Source: Acidobacteriota bacterium
Lineage (GTDB): Bacteria > Acidobacteriota > Terriglobia > Terriglobales > Acidobacteriaceae
DNA: 64,000 bases
Direction of reading: 5' to 3'
Assembly: GCA_018268755.1 (NCBI GenBank)
Contig: JAFDVW010000003.1
Span: forward strand, 339,278-403,277
Position numbers and translations under genes: made by a program. This document shows, one piece after another, positions 34,952 to 42,622 of this stretch. The notes beneath the pieces are model-generated. The model made no database searches. It worked only from the letters and a program-made list of their open reading frames with translations, and had not been told where the DNA came from. The number at the start of each line of letters is the position of its first letter. Position 1 is the stretch's first letter.

Positions 34952-35839
34952 ATGTCCAGGTGTCCGCGCTTGTGGCGGTGTATTTTCATCCTGCTGTTGT
35001 CGCTGGCTTGGCATGCTTCGCTCGATGCCCAAACCTTGCCGATCAGCGAGCAAAAAGAGTCAACGGCCGATTTTCCGCCCCTGCAGCAGTGGAAAGCGGC
35101 CCTGGCTGCGCCCGGTGCCTCGGCTTGGCAGAGCGTGTATTCGGCCAATCCTCCCGCGCGCTGGCTGACGCGGGACGGCACCGGCGACATTGCCTCGGAA
35201 ACTTCGTTTTGGCAGAAACTTAAATCATCCGGCGCCACAGATTGGCAGATTGCTACCGTCAAAGGCACGGACCAGGAAAATCGCCACACCGCCATCTTCG
35301 TCGTCTCCTTCCATCTGCCCACGCCCCAAGGCCAGCGTACCCGCTATGTCCTGGCTAACCAGGTCTGGCAGCAACAGGGGCCGGCGTGGAAATTGCTGCT
35401 GGCCGGCCACAGCGACGTGATGAAAATGCCGCAGCCCACCCACCTGAATCCGCAGCTCTACCGCGACGACGCCGACGCCAAAGCTGACATCCGGGATGCG
35501 CTCGCGCGCGCCGCGCGCGAGCACAAGCGCGTCCTCCTCATGTTCGGCGCCAACTGGTGTTATGACTGCCATGTGTTGGATTACGCCCTGCATCAGGGGG
35601 ATTTGGCGCCGGTGCTGGAGAAGAATTTTCTCCTGGTGCATGTCGATATTGGAGAAGGCAAGGCCAATGCGGACGTGGTGAGCCGCTATGACGTCCCGGT
35701 AAATAAGGGCGTGCCGGCGATGGTGGTGCTGGATGGGGACGGGAAAGTCCTGCATCGCCAGGTGCAGGGAGAGTTTCAGGCGGCGCGCGCGCTCGATCCG
35801 GATGATGTGCTGGCTTTCCTGCAGAAGTGGAAGCCGTGA
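34952..35839 (+). CDS. Periplasmic thioredoxin-fold protein
   Basis: A 295-residue exported protein: N-terminal signal segment (IFILLLSLAWHASLDAQ), a first domain of about 130 residues with an SnoaL/NTF2-like look (FWQKLKSSGATDWQIATVKG and TRYVLANQVWQQQGPAWKLL), then a thioredoxin domain from about residue 180 with the redox pair CYDC in GANWCYDCHVLDYAL and cis-Pro in NKGVPAMVVLDGDGKVL. Probable thiol oxidoreductase for periplasmic proteins. Ribosome site GAGGAG about 9 bases before the start. Confidence 0.85.
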   Translation: MSRCPRLWRCIFILLLSLAWHASLDAQTLPISEQKESTADFPPLQQWKAALAAPGASAWQSVYSANPPARWLTRDGTGDIASETSFWQKLKSSGATDWQIATVKGTDQENRHTAIFVVSFHLPTPQGQRTRYVLANQVWQQQGPAWKLLLAGHSDVMKMPQPTHLNPQLYRDDADAKADIRDALARAAREHKRVLLMFGANWCYDCHVLDYALHQGDLAPVLEKNFLLVHVDIGEGKANADVVSRYDVPVNKGVPAMVVLDGDGKVLHRQVQGEFQAARALDPDDVLAFLQKWKP

Positions 35840-35892
35840 CCCTACAGGATTCTCGCGATCTTTGCGTCTTGAGATTCTTGTGAGCTGGTCGC

Positions 35893-36065
35893 AAAAACCT
35901 TCCATCGCCGAGCACGCGGAGAGAGCGGAGTACGCGGAGGATCTTCGAGGCAGACCCGGGAAACCGCTAGAGGTCTTTTCTCTGTGCGCGCTCAGGTTCC
36001 TCAGCGATCTCTGGGTTTTAAGATTCGCCTGAAAACCTTCCATCGCTGTGTACGCCGGGAGAGCC
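35893..36065. repeat. Direct/inverted repeat element in the pdxS upstream gap
   Basis: The 358 bases between the thioredoxin gene and pdxS hold no gene. A unit beginning AAAAACCTTCCATCGC recurs about 138 bases later as GAAAACCTTCCATCGC, and internal stretches rich in GCGGAG and CTCTG are partly self-complementary, as in the long hairpin near 57400. TAAAAT about 85 bases before pdxS is a possible -10 element without a clear -35. Confidence 0.5.
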
Positions 36066-36197
36066 GACTGCATTGAGGAAACCCACTCAGAGGCTTGCCC
36101 AATTCGTGTAAAATTGCTGGTTGGGGAGACGGCGCAGGCCGTCCGAGACACGCGCCTCCGCAGGCGCCATTCTTCACGATCCGAAAAGAGAACCGTC

Positions 36198-37130
36198 ATG
36201 TCCAGCAGCAATGGGAGCAACACTGGAAATTCCACCAGCCTACGCCTGAAGACCGGCCTGGCCGAGATGCTCAAGGGCGGCGTCATTATGGACGTCACCG
36301 ACGCCAAGCAGGCGGAGATTGCCGAAAAGGCCGGCGCGGCCGCGGTCATGGCCCTGGAGCGCGTGCCGGCGCAGATTCGCGCCGAAGGCGGGGTCGCCCG
36401 CATGGCTTCGCCCAAGAAGATCCGCGAGATCATGGGCGCGGTGGACATCCCGGTGATGGCCAAGTGCCGCATCGGCCACTTCGCCGAAGCGCAGATTCTG
36501 GAAGAGCTGGGCGTCGATTACATCGATGAATCTGAAGTGCTGACCCCAGCCGACGAGACTCATCACGTCGACAAGCACGCCTTCAAAGTTCCGTTCGTCT
36601 GCGGGGCACGCAATCTGGGCGAGGCGCTGCGGCGCATTGCCGAGGGCGCGGCCATGATCCGCACCAAGGGTGAGGCCGGTACCGGCGACGTGGTGCACGC
36701 CGTGAAGCACATCCGGCAAATCGTGCAAGAGATGAAGATCCTCACCGTGCTGGGCGAAGAAGAGCTTTACTCCAAAGCCAAGGAACATGGCGCACCCTAC
36801 GAGCTGATTCGCATGGTGGCCAAAGCAGGGAAGCTGCCGGTGCCGAACTTCTCGGCGGGTGGCATTGCCACTCCGGCGGACGCCGCGCTGGTCATGCAAT
36901 TGGGCGCGGAGGCGGTATTCGTTGGTTCGGGCATCTTTATGAAGGACTCGACGACCTTTGCCGAGCCGGCCGAAGCGGAAAAACGCGCCAAGGCCATTGT
37001 AAAGGCAGCGACGCACTACAACGATCCCAAGGTGCTGCTCGAAGTGAGCGAAGACCTGACGGGCGCGATGAAGGGCCTGGCTATAGCTGCGCTGGATGAG
37101 GCCAATCTGCTGCAAACCCGCGGTTGGTAG
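36198..37130 (+). CDS. pdxS: Pyridoxal 5'-phosphate synthase subunit PdxS
   Basis: The 310-residue lyase subunit. Signature segments are [20 protein letters not shown], the catalytic lysine in [57 protein letters not shown] and the second Lys region [20 protein letters not shown]. PdxS condenses ribose 5-phosphate, glyceraldehyde 3-phosphate and ammonia to PLP, taking ammonia from PdxT. The start was set at MSSSNG rather than further upstream because homology begins soon after. PdxT, usually adjacent, is encoded 5.5 kb downstream on the same strand. Confidence 0.97.
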   Translation: MSSSNGSNTGNSTSLRLKTGLAEMLKGGVIMDVTDAKQAEIAEKAGAAAVMALERVPAQIRAEGGVARMASPKKIREIMGAVDIPVMAKCRIGHFAEAQILEELGVDYIDESEVLTPADETHHVDKHAFKVPFVCGARNLGEALRRIAEGAAMIRTKGEAGTGDVVHAVKHIRQIVQEMKILTVLGEEELYSKAKEHGAPYELIRMVAKAGKLPVPNFSAGGIATPADAALVMQLGAEAVFVGSGIFMKDSTTFAEPAEAEKRAKAIVKAATHYNDPKVLLEVSEDLTGAMKGLAIAALDEANLLQTRGW

Positions 37131-37143
37131 TTAAAGTCAAAGT

Positions 37144-37182
37144 CCCCACCCTAAATCGCAGAGAACGCGATCTAGAGTGGGG
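37144..37182. repeat. REP-like palindrome, copy 1
   Basis: CCCCACCCTAAATCGC and GCGATCTAGAGTGGGG face each other around a 7-base loop containing GAGAA. Flanked by AGTCAAAGT on the left and CACCCT on the right, as in the other copies. It lies 13 bases after pdxS and may also serve as its 3' hairpin. The rest of the gap up to the next gene shows nothing further. Confidence 0.9.
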
Positions 37183-37354
37183 CACCCTGGCAGAGTCGCT
37201 GCACATCATGAACGAATCTTGGTCGACAATAGGCTTATTTCTCCTCGCTTCGATCAAAATTTACGTGTCGATGCGGCCAATACGGCTCACTGATCTAGGA
37301 ATGGCCTTCTGCAAGAATCTTGAGAGTTACACGGGTTAATCCACGCCTCTAGTT

Positions 37355-37831
37355 TCAATGCTTCAATAATCCCCAGGCTTCGCGGTAGCGTTCAAAGAGG
37401 CCGCCGGCACGTTTGGGAACGCCCGCGGGGTAGAGGCGGATGGATTTGCGATCGCCAAGAGCCTCCACCGGGATCAAGTACCAGACATCGTGGGGCGCGA
37501 TGAAGGCGGCGAGAAAGTCGATGTCCTTCCGCGAGTAAGTCACGTTGCCGCGGAAAGCATGGCGGCAGACTACGACGGCAAATCCCTGCTGGCCACGGCG
37601 ATGATAGGTAGTAAAGCAGGATTTGACCTGCACGCGATGCAGGCGGCGTCCGCACTGCACGAGAAGATCATAGCTGTGGCTCTCTCCGTAGGGTTTAGCG
37701 ACGCCAAATCCGTGGCTGGCGGCGCGGTACATGAAAGCCAGCTCGGCCAGCTCGCCGCGCTGCTTGTCGTCCAAATGTGGGGCAGGGGAAGGTCCCTTGG
37801 ACTGTGATAACTCCGCCTGATTGTTCTGCAT
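37355..37831 (-). CDS. PD-(D/E)XK endonuclease-like protein (group I intron endonuclease family, PDDEXK_5-like)
   Basis: The 158-residue protein has a nuclease core: GELAELAFMYRAASHGFG supplies the first acidic residues (E27/E30), then YGESHSYDLLVQCG with D55, then RVQVKS with Q68-x-K70. This arrangement is that of a family named after a group I intron endonuclease, but most members are free-standing genes and no intron is seen here. The C-terminal half (DIDFLAAFIAPHDVWYLIPV) is also typical. It is in the accessory patch between REP copies, on the opposite strand to pdxS. Function on DNA is inferred. Confidence 0.72.
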   Translation of the reverse strand: MQNNQAELSQSKGPSPAPHLDDKQRGELAELAFMYRAASHGFGVAKPYGESHSYDLLVQCGRRLHRVQVKSCFTTYHRRGQQGFAVVVCRHAFRGNVTYSRKDIDFLAAFIAPHDVWYLIPVEALGDRKSIRLYPAGVPKRAGGLFERYREAWGLLKH

Positions 37832-37849
37832 AGATTTACGGTAAAAAAG

Positions 37850-37880
37850 AAAGGGCACGGAGTGGCGTCCGCGCCCTTTT
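37850..37880. terminator. Hairpin with A/T flanks, possible bidirectional terminator
   Basis: AAAGGGC-A-CGGA and TCCG-C-GCCCTTT form an 11-bp stem with one mismatch, with an A run on the left and TTTT on the right. It lies 20 bases upstream of the nuclease-like gene start. Confidence 0.5.
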
Positions 37881-38012
37881 GGCCTGTCTATTTTCAGAAT
37901 AGCAAATGGCATAGGGAAAATGGGACAGGAGCGCTGAGGTTATTTTGTGTGTAGATTCAGGGAGTTAGGGGAAATGCGCACAGAGGGACGACTTGACAGC
38001 TCAGAGCAAAGT

Positions 38013-38051
38013 CCCCACCCTAAATCGCAGAGAACGCGATTTAGAGTGGGG
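38013..38051. repeat. REP-like palindrome, copy 2
   Basis: Same unit as copy 1, with arms CCCCACCCTAAATCGC and GCGATTTAGAGTGGGG and one central mismatch in the stem. Right flank GCACCCTTCGCTTCC is shared with copy 3. The 541-base gap from the nuclease-like gene to the next gene contains this unit, an imperfect inverted repeat and copy 3, with no coding sequence. Confidence 0.92.
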
Positions 38052-38067
38052 CACCCTTCGCTTCCTT

Positions 38068-38174
38068 TCATTCTGAGCAAATCTTCCTTCGCTTGGCGAA
38101 GGAAGGCGCGTCGAAGAATCCCTACCCGCTCGACTGCTGTAGGTAGGGATGCTTCGACTTCGCTCAGCATGACA
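38068..38174. repeat. Imperfect inverted repeat of the CTTCGACT-CGCTCAGCATGAC type
   Basis: The outer arms TCATTCTGAGC and GCTCAGCATGA pair with one mismatch, and the inner arms CGTCGAAGAATCCCTACC and GGTAGGGATGCTTCGAC pair almost fully. An insertion with its own hairpin (CTTCCTTCGC / GCGAAGGAAG) interrupts the left arm. A shorter relative is at 44772-44830. Confidence 0.75.
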
Positions 38175-38233
38175 AAAGGGGTGTACGGGGGAGATTTCTT
38201 CTTTTGAAAACCAAACCCCATTCCAGTCAAAGT

Positions 38234-38272
38234 CCCCACCCTAAATCGCACAGAACGCGATTTAGAGTGGGG
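38234..38272. repeat. REP-like palindrome, copy 3
   Basis: Nearly identical to copy 2, including the AGTCAAAGT left flank and GCACCCTTCGCTTCC right flank, with one base change in the loop. Confidence 0.92.
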
Positions 38273-38372
38273 CACCCTTCGCTTCCGGCCATTATGCTTC
38301 CACTGCGCTCAGCAGCAGGATGGCCTCCACCTAAGTGACATTGCTCAGCTATCCTGTGAGGGGAGCCATTCC

Positions 38373-38900
38373 ATGCATGGCGAGATGGGGCCGGCACGAA
38401 GTAGAGAAAAAGAACGGCTGCGCAGACGCTACCGTCCTGCCCGGGTGAGGATACTATTCGTCGGGGAAGCCCCTCCGGCCTCGGGGCGATTTTTCTATCA
38501 GGCGGATTCCGGGCTTTACCGCGCCGTGCACCAGGTATTTCTCGCCGCTTTTCCCCGCCTGCGCAAGCAAGATTTCCTGCAATCCTTTTCCGATTTGGGC
38601 TGCTACCTGGTAGATCTGTGTGGCAAGCCGGTAGACCGGCTGGATGGTGCGGCGCGAAGGCAAGCCTGCCGCCAAGGCGAAGCCCGCCTGAGCCGCGTTC
38701 TCCGCCAACTGCGGCCAGAGATTGTGATTTCCGTCGTACGCTCGATCGCAGACAATGTGAAGCGCGCGCAGGCGTCCGCGCATTGGCAGGGATGCTTTGT
38801 GGAAGTTCCGTATCCTGGGCGATGGAAGCACCACCGGGTGGCCTTTGAGAAGACGCTGGCGCCGCTCTTAAAGAAACAGTTGCGCGCCCGCAGGAGCTAA
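38373..38900 (+). CDS. Uracil-DNA glycosylase-like superfamily protein
   Basis: The 175-residue protein starts after GAGGGGAG with good spacing. After a basic N-terminus (REKERLRRRYRPARV) comes RILFVGEAPPASGRFFYQAD, which resembles the first catalytic motif of uracil-DNA glycosylase-like folds (hydrophobic strand then G-E-A-P), and later LRPEIVISVVRSIADNVKRA and VEVPYPGRWKHHRVAFEK, where the UDG fold has its last strand and His loop. The fold assignment is moderate and catalytic competence is not shown. It lies in the repeat-rich accessory patch, alone on its strand. Confidence 0.6.
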   Translation: MHGEMGPARSREKERLRRRYRPARVRILFVGEAPPASGRFFYQADSGLYRAVHQVFLAAFPRLRKQDFLQSFSDLGCYLVDLCGKPVDRLDGAARRQACRQGEARLSRVLRQLRPEIVISVVRSIADNVKRAQASAHWQGCFVEVPYPGRWKHHRVAFEKTLAPLLKKQLRARRS

Positions 38901-38922
38901 AGGCCGTTCTTCTTGTCAACCG

Positions 38923-38945
38923 CGGGCGAGGGTGCCCGCGCCACG
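38923..38945. repeat. GCGGGC-type short palindrome
   Basis: GCGGGC and GCCCGC arms around GAGGGT, followed by GCCAC, one of several related units (others near 42431, 42511 and 50057) that end in CGCCAC. It lies between two convergent genes. Confidence 0.7.
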
Positions 38946-38959
38946 CTAAATTCCAGGGT

Positions 38960-39166
38960 CTAGGTTTCGAGGCTGTCGCAGTAGGCTTTTGCGACATCGA
39001 GGCTGACGCCCAGAAGCTGGGCGATATGTTTGACCCGGCGAGTATTGGAAATCACCTCGCGGTTGTCGCGCGCGACATACTCCCAGCCGCCGTTGGAGCG
39101 CGGCTGCCAGCCCATTTCCTGGATGATTTCGTCGGTCTTCTCTTCGGACTCGGATCGCTCGGCCAT
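38960..39166 (-). CDS. Small hypothetical protein (68 aa)
   Basis: An acidic N-terminal helix (ERSESEEKTDEIIQEMG) is followed by WQPRSNGGWEYVARDNREV and a C-terminal helix-turn region RRVKHIAQLLGVSLDVAKAY that could form a compact helical domain. ATG is 7 bases after GGAG. I do not recognise a family; the C-terminal helices look somewhat like a DNA- or protein-binding HTH, but no claim is made. It converges with the UDG-like gene. Confidence 0.55.
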   Translation of the reverse strand: MAERSESEEKTDEIIQEMGWQPRSNGGWEYVARDNREVISNTRRVKHIAQLLGVSLDVAKAYCDSLET

Positions 39167-39242
39167 AGATCTCCAGAACTATTTTATCGGAGAAGCGGCC
39201 TCCCGTAACCCTATGGCACCCGGAAATTACTTCCGGCGTTCG

Positions 39243-39815
39243 TCAGGGCGCCCCGTCCTGGTCGCGTTCTTTTGCGACAGGGCGGGGATTTTGATTCTGG
39301 AATGTTGTGAGGAGGCCATCCCGTTCCCGCCGGCGAGCTGTCCATGGCGATTCAATTTCGACTACCCCATCTACTCCTAGGAGGTAGTGGCGAAAACTGC
39401 TCCAAGGCCAGTCTTCCGGCTTCTTCACCAAGCCCCTTGTCACCGGGTTGCGATGCAGGTATCGCAGTTTTTCGACGCGTTTTGCTTCACTCCAGACATT
39501 GAAATCATAGTAGCGCGGCAACCAGAAAGGAGACCCTTCGGGGCCGCGCAGGCGTCGGGCTACGTTCTGCTTGAGCATCTGCAGCATGGTCGAAAGCGGA
39601 GCCCGTGGAGGCTCACTGACCAGGAGATGAACGTGCTCGGGCATAACAACATATCCGCATATGTAAAAGCCATACCATCGACGCGATTGTTCGAGAACCT
39701 CTTCCAATACTGTGCGGGCGTGAGGCGTGCCCAGTAAGGGGGTGCGTCCGCAACAGCTGAAGGTAAGAAAATGGAGGCAGTGGGCCTGCTGAAATCGCTG
39801 GAGACTCCAGGGCAT
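39243..39815 (-). CDS. REP-associated tyrosine transposase (RAYT, Y1/HUH family)
   Basis: A 190-residue single-strand DNA transposase of the TnpA-REP group. The HUH metal motif is HVH at 61-63 in MPEHVHLLVSEP; the nucleophilic Tyr is probably Y119 in LRYLHRNPVTRGLV; the typical WPWSSFRHYLLG follows. The start is set at MPWSLQRFQQ; the frame extends 40 codons upstream into the adjacent palindrome without homology. The last 20 residues are encoded by the palindrome at the 3' end. RAYTs nick REP hairpins and are credited with their spread. Inverted copies flank the gene, so the catalytic residues look intact and the system could be active. Confidence 0.9.
   Translation of the reverse strand: MPWSLQRFQQAHCLHFLTFSCCGRTPLLGTPHARTVLEEVLEQSRRWYGFYICGYVVMPEHVHLLVSEPPRAPLSTMLQMLKQNVARRLRGPEGSPFWLPRYYDFNVWSEAKRVEKLRYLHRNPVTRGLVKKPEDWPWSSFRHYLLGVDGVVEIESPWTARRRERDGLLTTFQNQNPRPVAKERDQDGAP
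39251..39287. repeat. REP-like palindrome at the 3' end of the RAYT gene (inverted orientation)
   Basis: Arms CCCCGTCCTGGTCGC and GCGACAGGGCGGGG around a TTCTTTT loop. Read on the reverse strand it matches the copy at 39908, with the same TCAAAATC flank. It overlaps the last codons of the transposase gene. Confidence 0.88.
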
Positions 39816-39907
39816 GAAGAAATCGTAATGCGGATAGGAGGACTGGGGAAGGAATGCCTGGTATTTTCTTCTGATTCTTACCAATTTGGGAAATTGAAAG
39901 TCAAAAT

Positions 39908-39943
39908 CCCCACCCTGTCGCAAAGAACGCGACAAGGATGGGG
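39908..39943. repeat. REP-like palindrome upstream of the RAYT gene
   Basis: Arms CCCCACCCTGTCGC and GCGACAAGGATGGGG around a loop with AAGAAC, preceded by AGTCAAAAT and followed by CACCCC. The outer arms are those of copies 1-3, but the inner arm is GTCGC rather than TAAATCGC, so two subtypes exist. A 13-base GGCGCCCCGTCCT sequence follows at 39979 and also sits at 39247. Confidence 0.9.
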
Positions 39944-39992
39944 CACCCCAAAATCGTACGAAACTGATTCGTAAAATGGGGGCGCCCCGTCC

Positions 39993-41543
39993 TCATTCCG
40001 GCAATCGCCAGGCGAAGAGCACGCCGCCGCTGCCCGTGACCACATACTGCCGCCCATCCAGTTCGTAGGTAATGGGCGAGCTTTTCATGGTGGCGCCGCT
40101 GCCGGCATGCCAAAGTGTCTTGCCATTGTTGGTGTCGAGGGCAAGGATGTTGCCGGGTTCGTCGCCGGTAAAGACCAGTCCGGAGTCGGTGGTGAGCACG
40201 CCGCCCTGAGCGTCGTCGCCGATCTCGTGGGTCCAGCGAATTTTTCCCGTCTGGTAGTCGATGGCTTCGATCACGCCCTTACCCCAGACGTCGTAGTCTG
40301 CGCCGGCCCAGCCATAAGCGCCGTCGGCGGGCTTGGCGAAGTAGATCGACCAGCTGGGATGCGCGGAAACGATAAATAGGCCGGTCCTGGGATCGAAGCT
40401 GGGGGCGCGATAGTTGGTGAGGCCGGCTTCGTCGGGAGCGATGAGCCGTCCGTCGGGCGCGGGCTCTTTATCGGGATTGGGGATGGGACGTCCGTCTTTA
40501 TCGATCCCCAGCGACCAATTCACCGGGCCGTAGGGAACGGTGAGCAGGCTTTTGCCGTTGGTGCGGTCGAGGACAAAGAAATAGCCGTTGCGCGAGGCCT
40601 GCATCAGCATTTTGCGTGGCTCGCCGTGAAAATCGGCATCGACCAGCACCGGGGTTTCGACGGCGTCCCAGTCGTGCGTGTCGTGGGGCGAAGCGGAGAA
40701 GCCCCAGGCCAGCTTCCCGGTGTCGGGATTGAGGGCCACGATGCTGCATGTATAGGGATTGTCGCCGGGGCGGGTCTTACCGTTCAGCACCGGGGTGGGA
40801 TTGCCGGTGCCCCAGTAAAGAAGCTTGAGGTCCGGGTCATAGGTGCCGGTCATCCAGGTCATGCCGCCAGTGGTGGAATTGGGCGTGCCCAGCGGAGGAG
40901 TGGCGTTCCACTGCCACTGGGTTTTGCCGGTCACGGGATCGAGAGAACGCAGATAGCCGACCAGATTGTCGAAGTCGCCGGAGACCCCAATGATGACGTG
41001 ATCGCGCACGACCAGCGGCGACATGGTGGTCCAGTAGCCCTGATTGACGTCGGCCACGACCACGTCCCAGCGCACGCTGCCGTCTTTGGCGTCGAGCGAG
41101 ACGAGATGGCCGTCGGGCGAAAGGAAGTAAAGCCACTCTTTGTACATGGCCACGCCGCGATGGCCGATGTGCAGGCCTTTGTTGGGGGGATAGGTGTAGT
41201 GCCAAATCTGGGCGCCGGAACGGGCATCCACCGCCCAGACATGGTCGGGCACGGTGAAATACAGGATGCCGTTGACCAGCAGGGGCGAGGACTTGAGCTC
41301 GGCGCTCTGACGCGTCTGGAAGGCCCAGGCCAGGGTGAGCGAGCCAACATTCTGCGGCGTGATCTGGGTGAGGCGGCTATGGCGGCGTCCGCTGTAATCG
41401 CCATGGTAGCTGGGCCAGGAATCAGCCGGAGGCTGGGCGATGGTGGCCGGGTTGAGCCCCTGAGAACACAGCCGTGCCGGCGCCAGCAGTACCAGGGAGG
41501 CCACGAAAAGACAAAGCAAGCGTGCAGTGAGCCGATCAGTCAT
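39993..41543 (-). CDS. PQQ-dependent dehydrogenase-like beta-propeller protein
   Basis: The 516-residue periplasmic protein has a signal peptide (LLCLFVASLVLLAPARLCSQ) and an eight-bladed quinoprotein propeller with repeated tryptophan-docking motifs such as AVDARSGAQIWHYTY, SLDAKDGSVRWDVVV and ALNPDTGKLAWGF. WGTGNPTPVLNG and HDWDAVETPVLVD match PQQ/metal-site regions of alcohol dehydrogenases; the usual adjacent-Cys disulfide was not found. There is no fused cytochrome domain; a dihaem cytochrome gene 7 bases upstream supplies the electron acceptor. The substrate is unknown. Acidobacteria carry many such enzymes. Confidence 0.87.
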   Translation of the reverse strand: MTDRLTARLLCLFVASLVLLAPARLCSQGLNPATIAQPPADSWPSYHGDYSGRRHSRLTQITPQNVGSLTLAWAFQTRQSAELKSSPLLVNGILYFTVPDHVWAVDARSGAQIWHYTYPPNKGLHIGHRGVAMYKEWLYFLSPDGHLVSLDAKDGSVRWDVVVADVNQGYWTTMSPLVVRDHVIIGVSGDFDNLVGYLRSLDPVTGKTQWQWNATPPLGTPNSTTGGMTWMTGTYDPDLKLLYWGTGNPTPVLNGKTRPGDNPYTCSIVALNPDTGKLAWGFSASPHDTHDWDAVETPVLVDADFHGEPRKMLMQASRNGYFFVLDRTNGKSLLTVPYGPVNWSLGIDKDGRPIPNPDKEPAPDGRLIAPDEAGLTNYRAPSFDPRTGLFIVSAHPSWSIYFAKPADGAYGWAGADYDVWGKGVIEAIDYQTGKIRWTHEIGDDAQGGVLTTDSGLVFTGDEPGNILALDTNNGKTLWHAGSGATMKSSPITYELDGRQYVVTGSGGVLFAWRLPE

Positions 41544-41550
41544 AGAGTTT

Positions 41551-42414
41551 TCAGCGCAGGGTCTGCAAATAAGCCATCAGGTTGTGGATGTCGGCGTCGC
41601 TGTACTTTTCGAATTGCTCGACATGCGCATGGGCGGGGTCGTCCAGGGTGAACTTCACCTGGTCGGTGCGCCATGAGCGATACCAGCCAGCGGCATCGAT
41701 CAGGGCCACGGTGAATTCATCCTGGTAGGCGAGAGCGCCGGAAAGGGATTCCCCGGAAGCGAGGGTCACGGTGAGCTTGACCTTGGCGCCTTCGGGATAA
41801 AGCATGCGCCTTTCCAGATCGAGGCCGACATGGCGGGTGGCAATGCCGGCGAGATCGCCGGTGGGGGAATGGCAGGAGGAGCACTTGCCGGGGCCATTGA
41901 AGTAAGCCTTGCCAGCTTCCGCGTTGCCGGTTTGCAGGTCGGCGACGTCGACACCTCGGCGGCCACCGGGACGGGAGGCGGCTTTCTTGGTCTGGTCGAA
42001 CAGGAAGGCAACCAGGTCGAGGAGTTGTTCCTGCGAGAGCTGGAAGGCGGGCATGCCTTTTTGCAGGCGGCCATTGCGCACCACGGGACCGACTTTGTCT
42101 CCTCCGATATCGGCGGCCACCAGCTTGGAACGGGTCAGGTTAGGGCCGCTTTCGCCGCCGGCTGCATCGCGCCCGTGGCAGAAAGCGCAGTCCTGGGCGA
42201 AGAGCAACTGCCCGCGTTCGACCGCACTGGAAGGAGCGGCGGCGGGCTTCTGCGCGGGTTTGGCGGCTTGGGCGAAAAGCGTGGCCCCCAGGCATGCGGC
42301 AGCGAGCCATGCGGCTGCGAGGGAACGAAGAGAAGAAAAACACTCAGGCACCCGCAAACGAGAATCCTCCGGGGCAGAAACTAGGGACAGACCATCCTCC
42401 CGTGCGCCGTACAT
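41551..42414 (-). CDS. Dihaem c-type cytochrome, partner of the PQQ dehydrogenase
   Basis: A 287-residue exported protein with an Ala-rich signal region (LAAAWLAAACLGATLFAQ) and two haem sites, CAFCH at about residue 78 and CSSCH at about 180. The first lies in a standard cytochrome c domain (KGMPAFQLSQEQLLDLVAFL supplies the axial Met). The second is followed by a beta-rich insertion of about 60 residues (VKLTVTLASGESLSGALAYQ) before the closing helix DADIHNLMAYLQTL. The insertion may dock the dehydrogenase. It is co-transcribed with the PQQ gene, passing electrons toward the oxidase. Confidence 0.9.
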   Translation of the reverse strand: MYGAREDGLSLVSAPEDSRLRVPECFSSLRSLAAAWLAAACLGATLFAQAAKPAQKPAAAPSSAVERGQLLFAQDCAFCHGRDAAGGESGPNLTRSKLVAADIGGDKVGPVVRNGRLQKGMPAFQLSQEQLLDLVAFLFDQTKKAASRPGGRRGVDVADLQTGNAEAGKAYFNGPGKCSSCHSPTGDLAGIATRHVGLDLERRMLYPEGAKVKLTVTLASGESLSGALAYQDEFTVALIDAAGWYRSWRTDQVKFTLDDPAHAHVEQFEKYSDADIHNLMAYLQTLR

Positions 42415-42430
42415 CGTAACAAAAAATCAC

Positions 42431-42533
42431 GCGGGCAGGAGTGCCCGCGCCACAGGCTCTCGTGTAGGGCGGACACCCCTGTCCGCCGGGTTGGCAGATG
42501 GCGGCGGAACGCGGGCAGGAGTGCCCGCGCCAC
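42431..42533. repeat. Cluster of GCGGGC-type short palindromes
   Basis: Two near-identical units (GCGGGCA-GGAG-TGCCCGC followed by GCCAC) lie at 42431 and 42511, and a different hairpin GGCGGACA-CCCC-TGTCCGCC lies between them. They fill the gap between the divergent cytochrome and pdxT genes and presumably overlie the pdxT promoter region. Confidence 0.85.
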
Positions 42534-42622
42534 ATCGAGCCCGCGCCACAGGCAAACATCCATTAAAATTGAGGATTAGCCTTGGGCTGCGCGTGCTCCC
42601 GCAGAGGAGTGGGCGTTGCCCA

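Noticed and set aside
37124..37339. Short open frame over REP copy 1 after pdxS
   Set aside because: It reads through the palindrome and has no ribosome site or homology; the palindrome explains the sequence.
37144..38272. CRISPR array
   Set aside because: Repeats are self-complementary, unevenly spaced and few, with no spacers of constant length and no cas genes.
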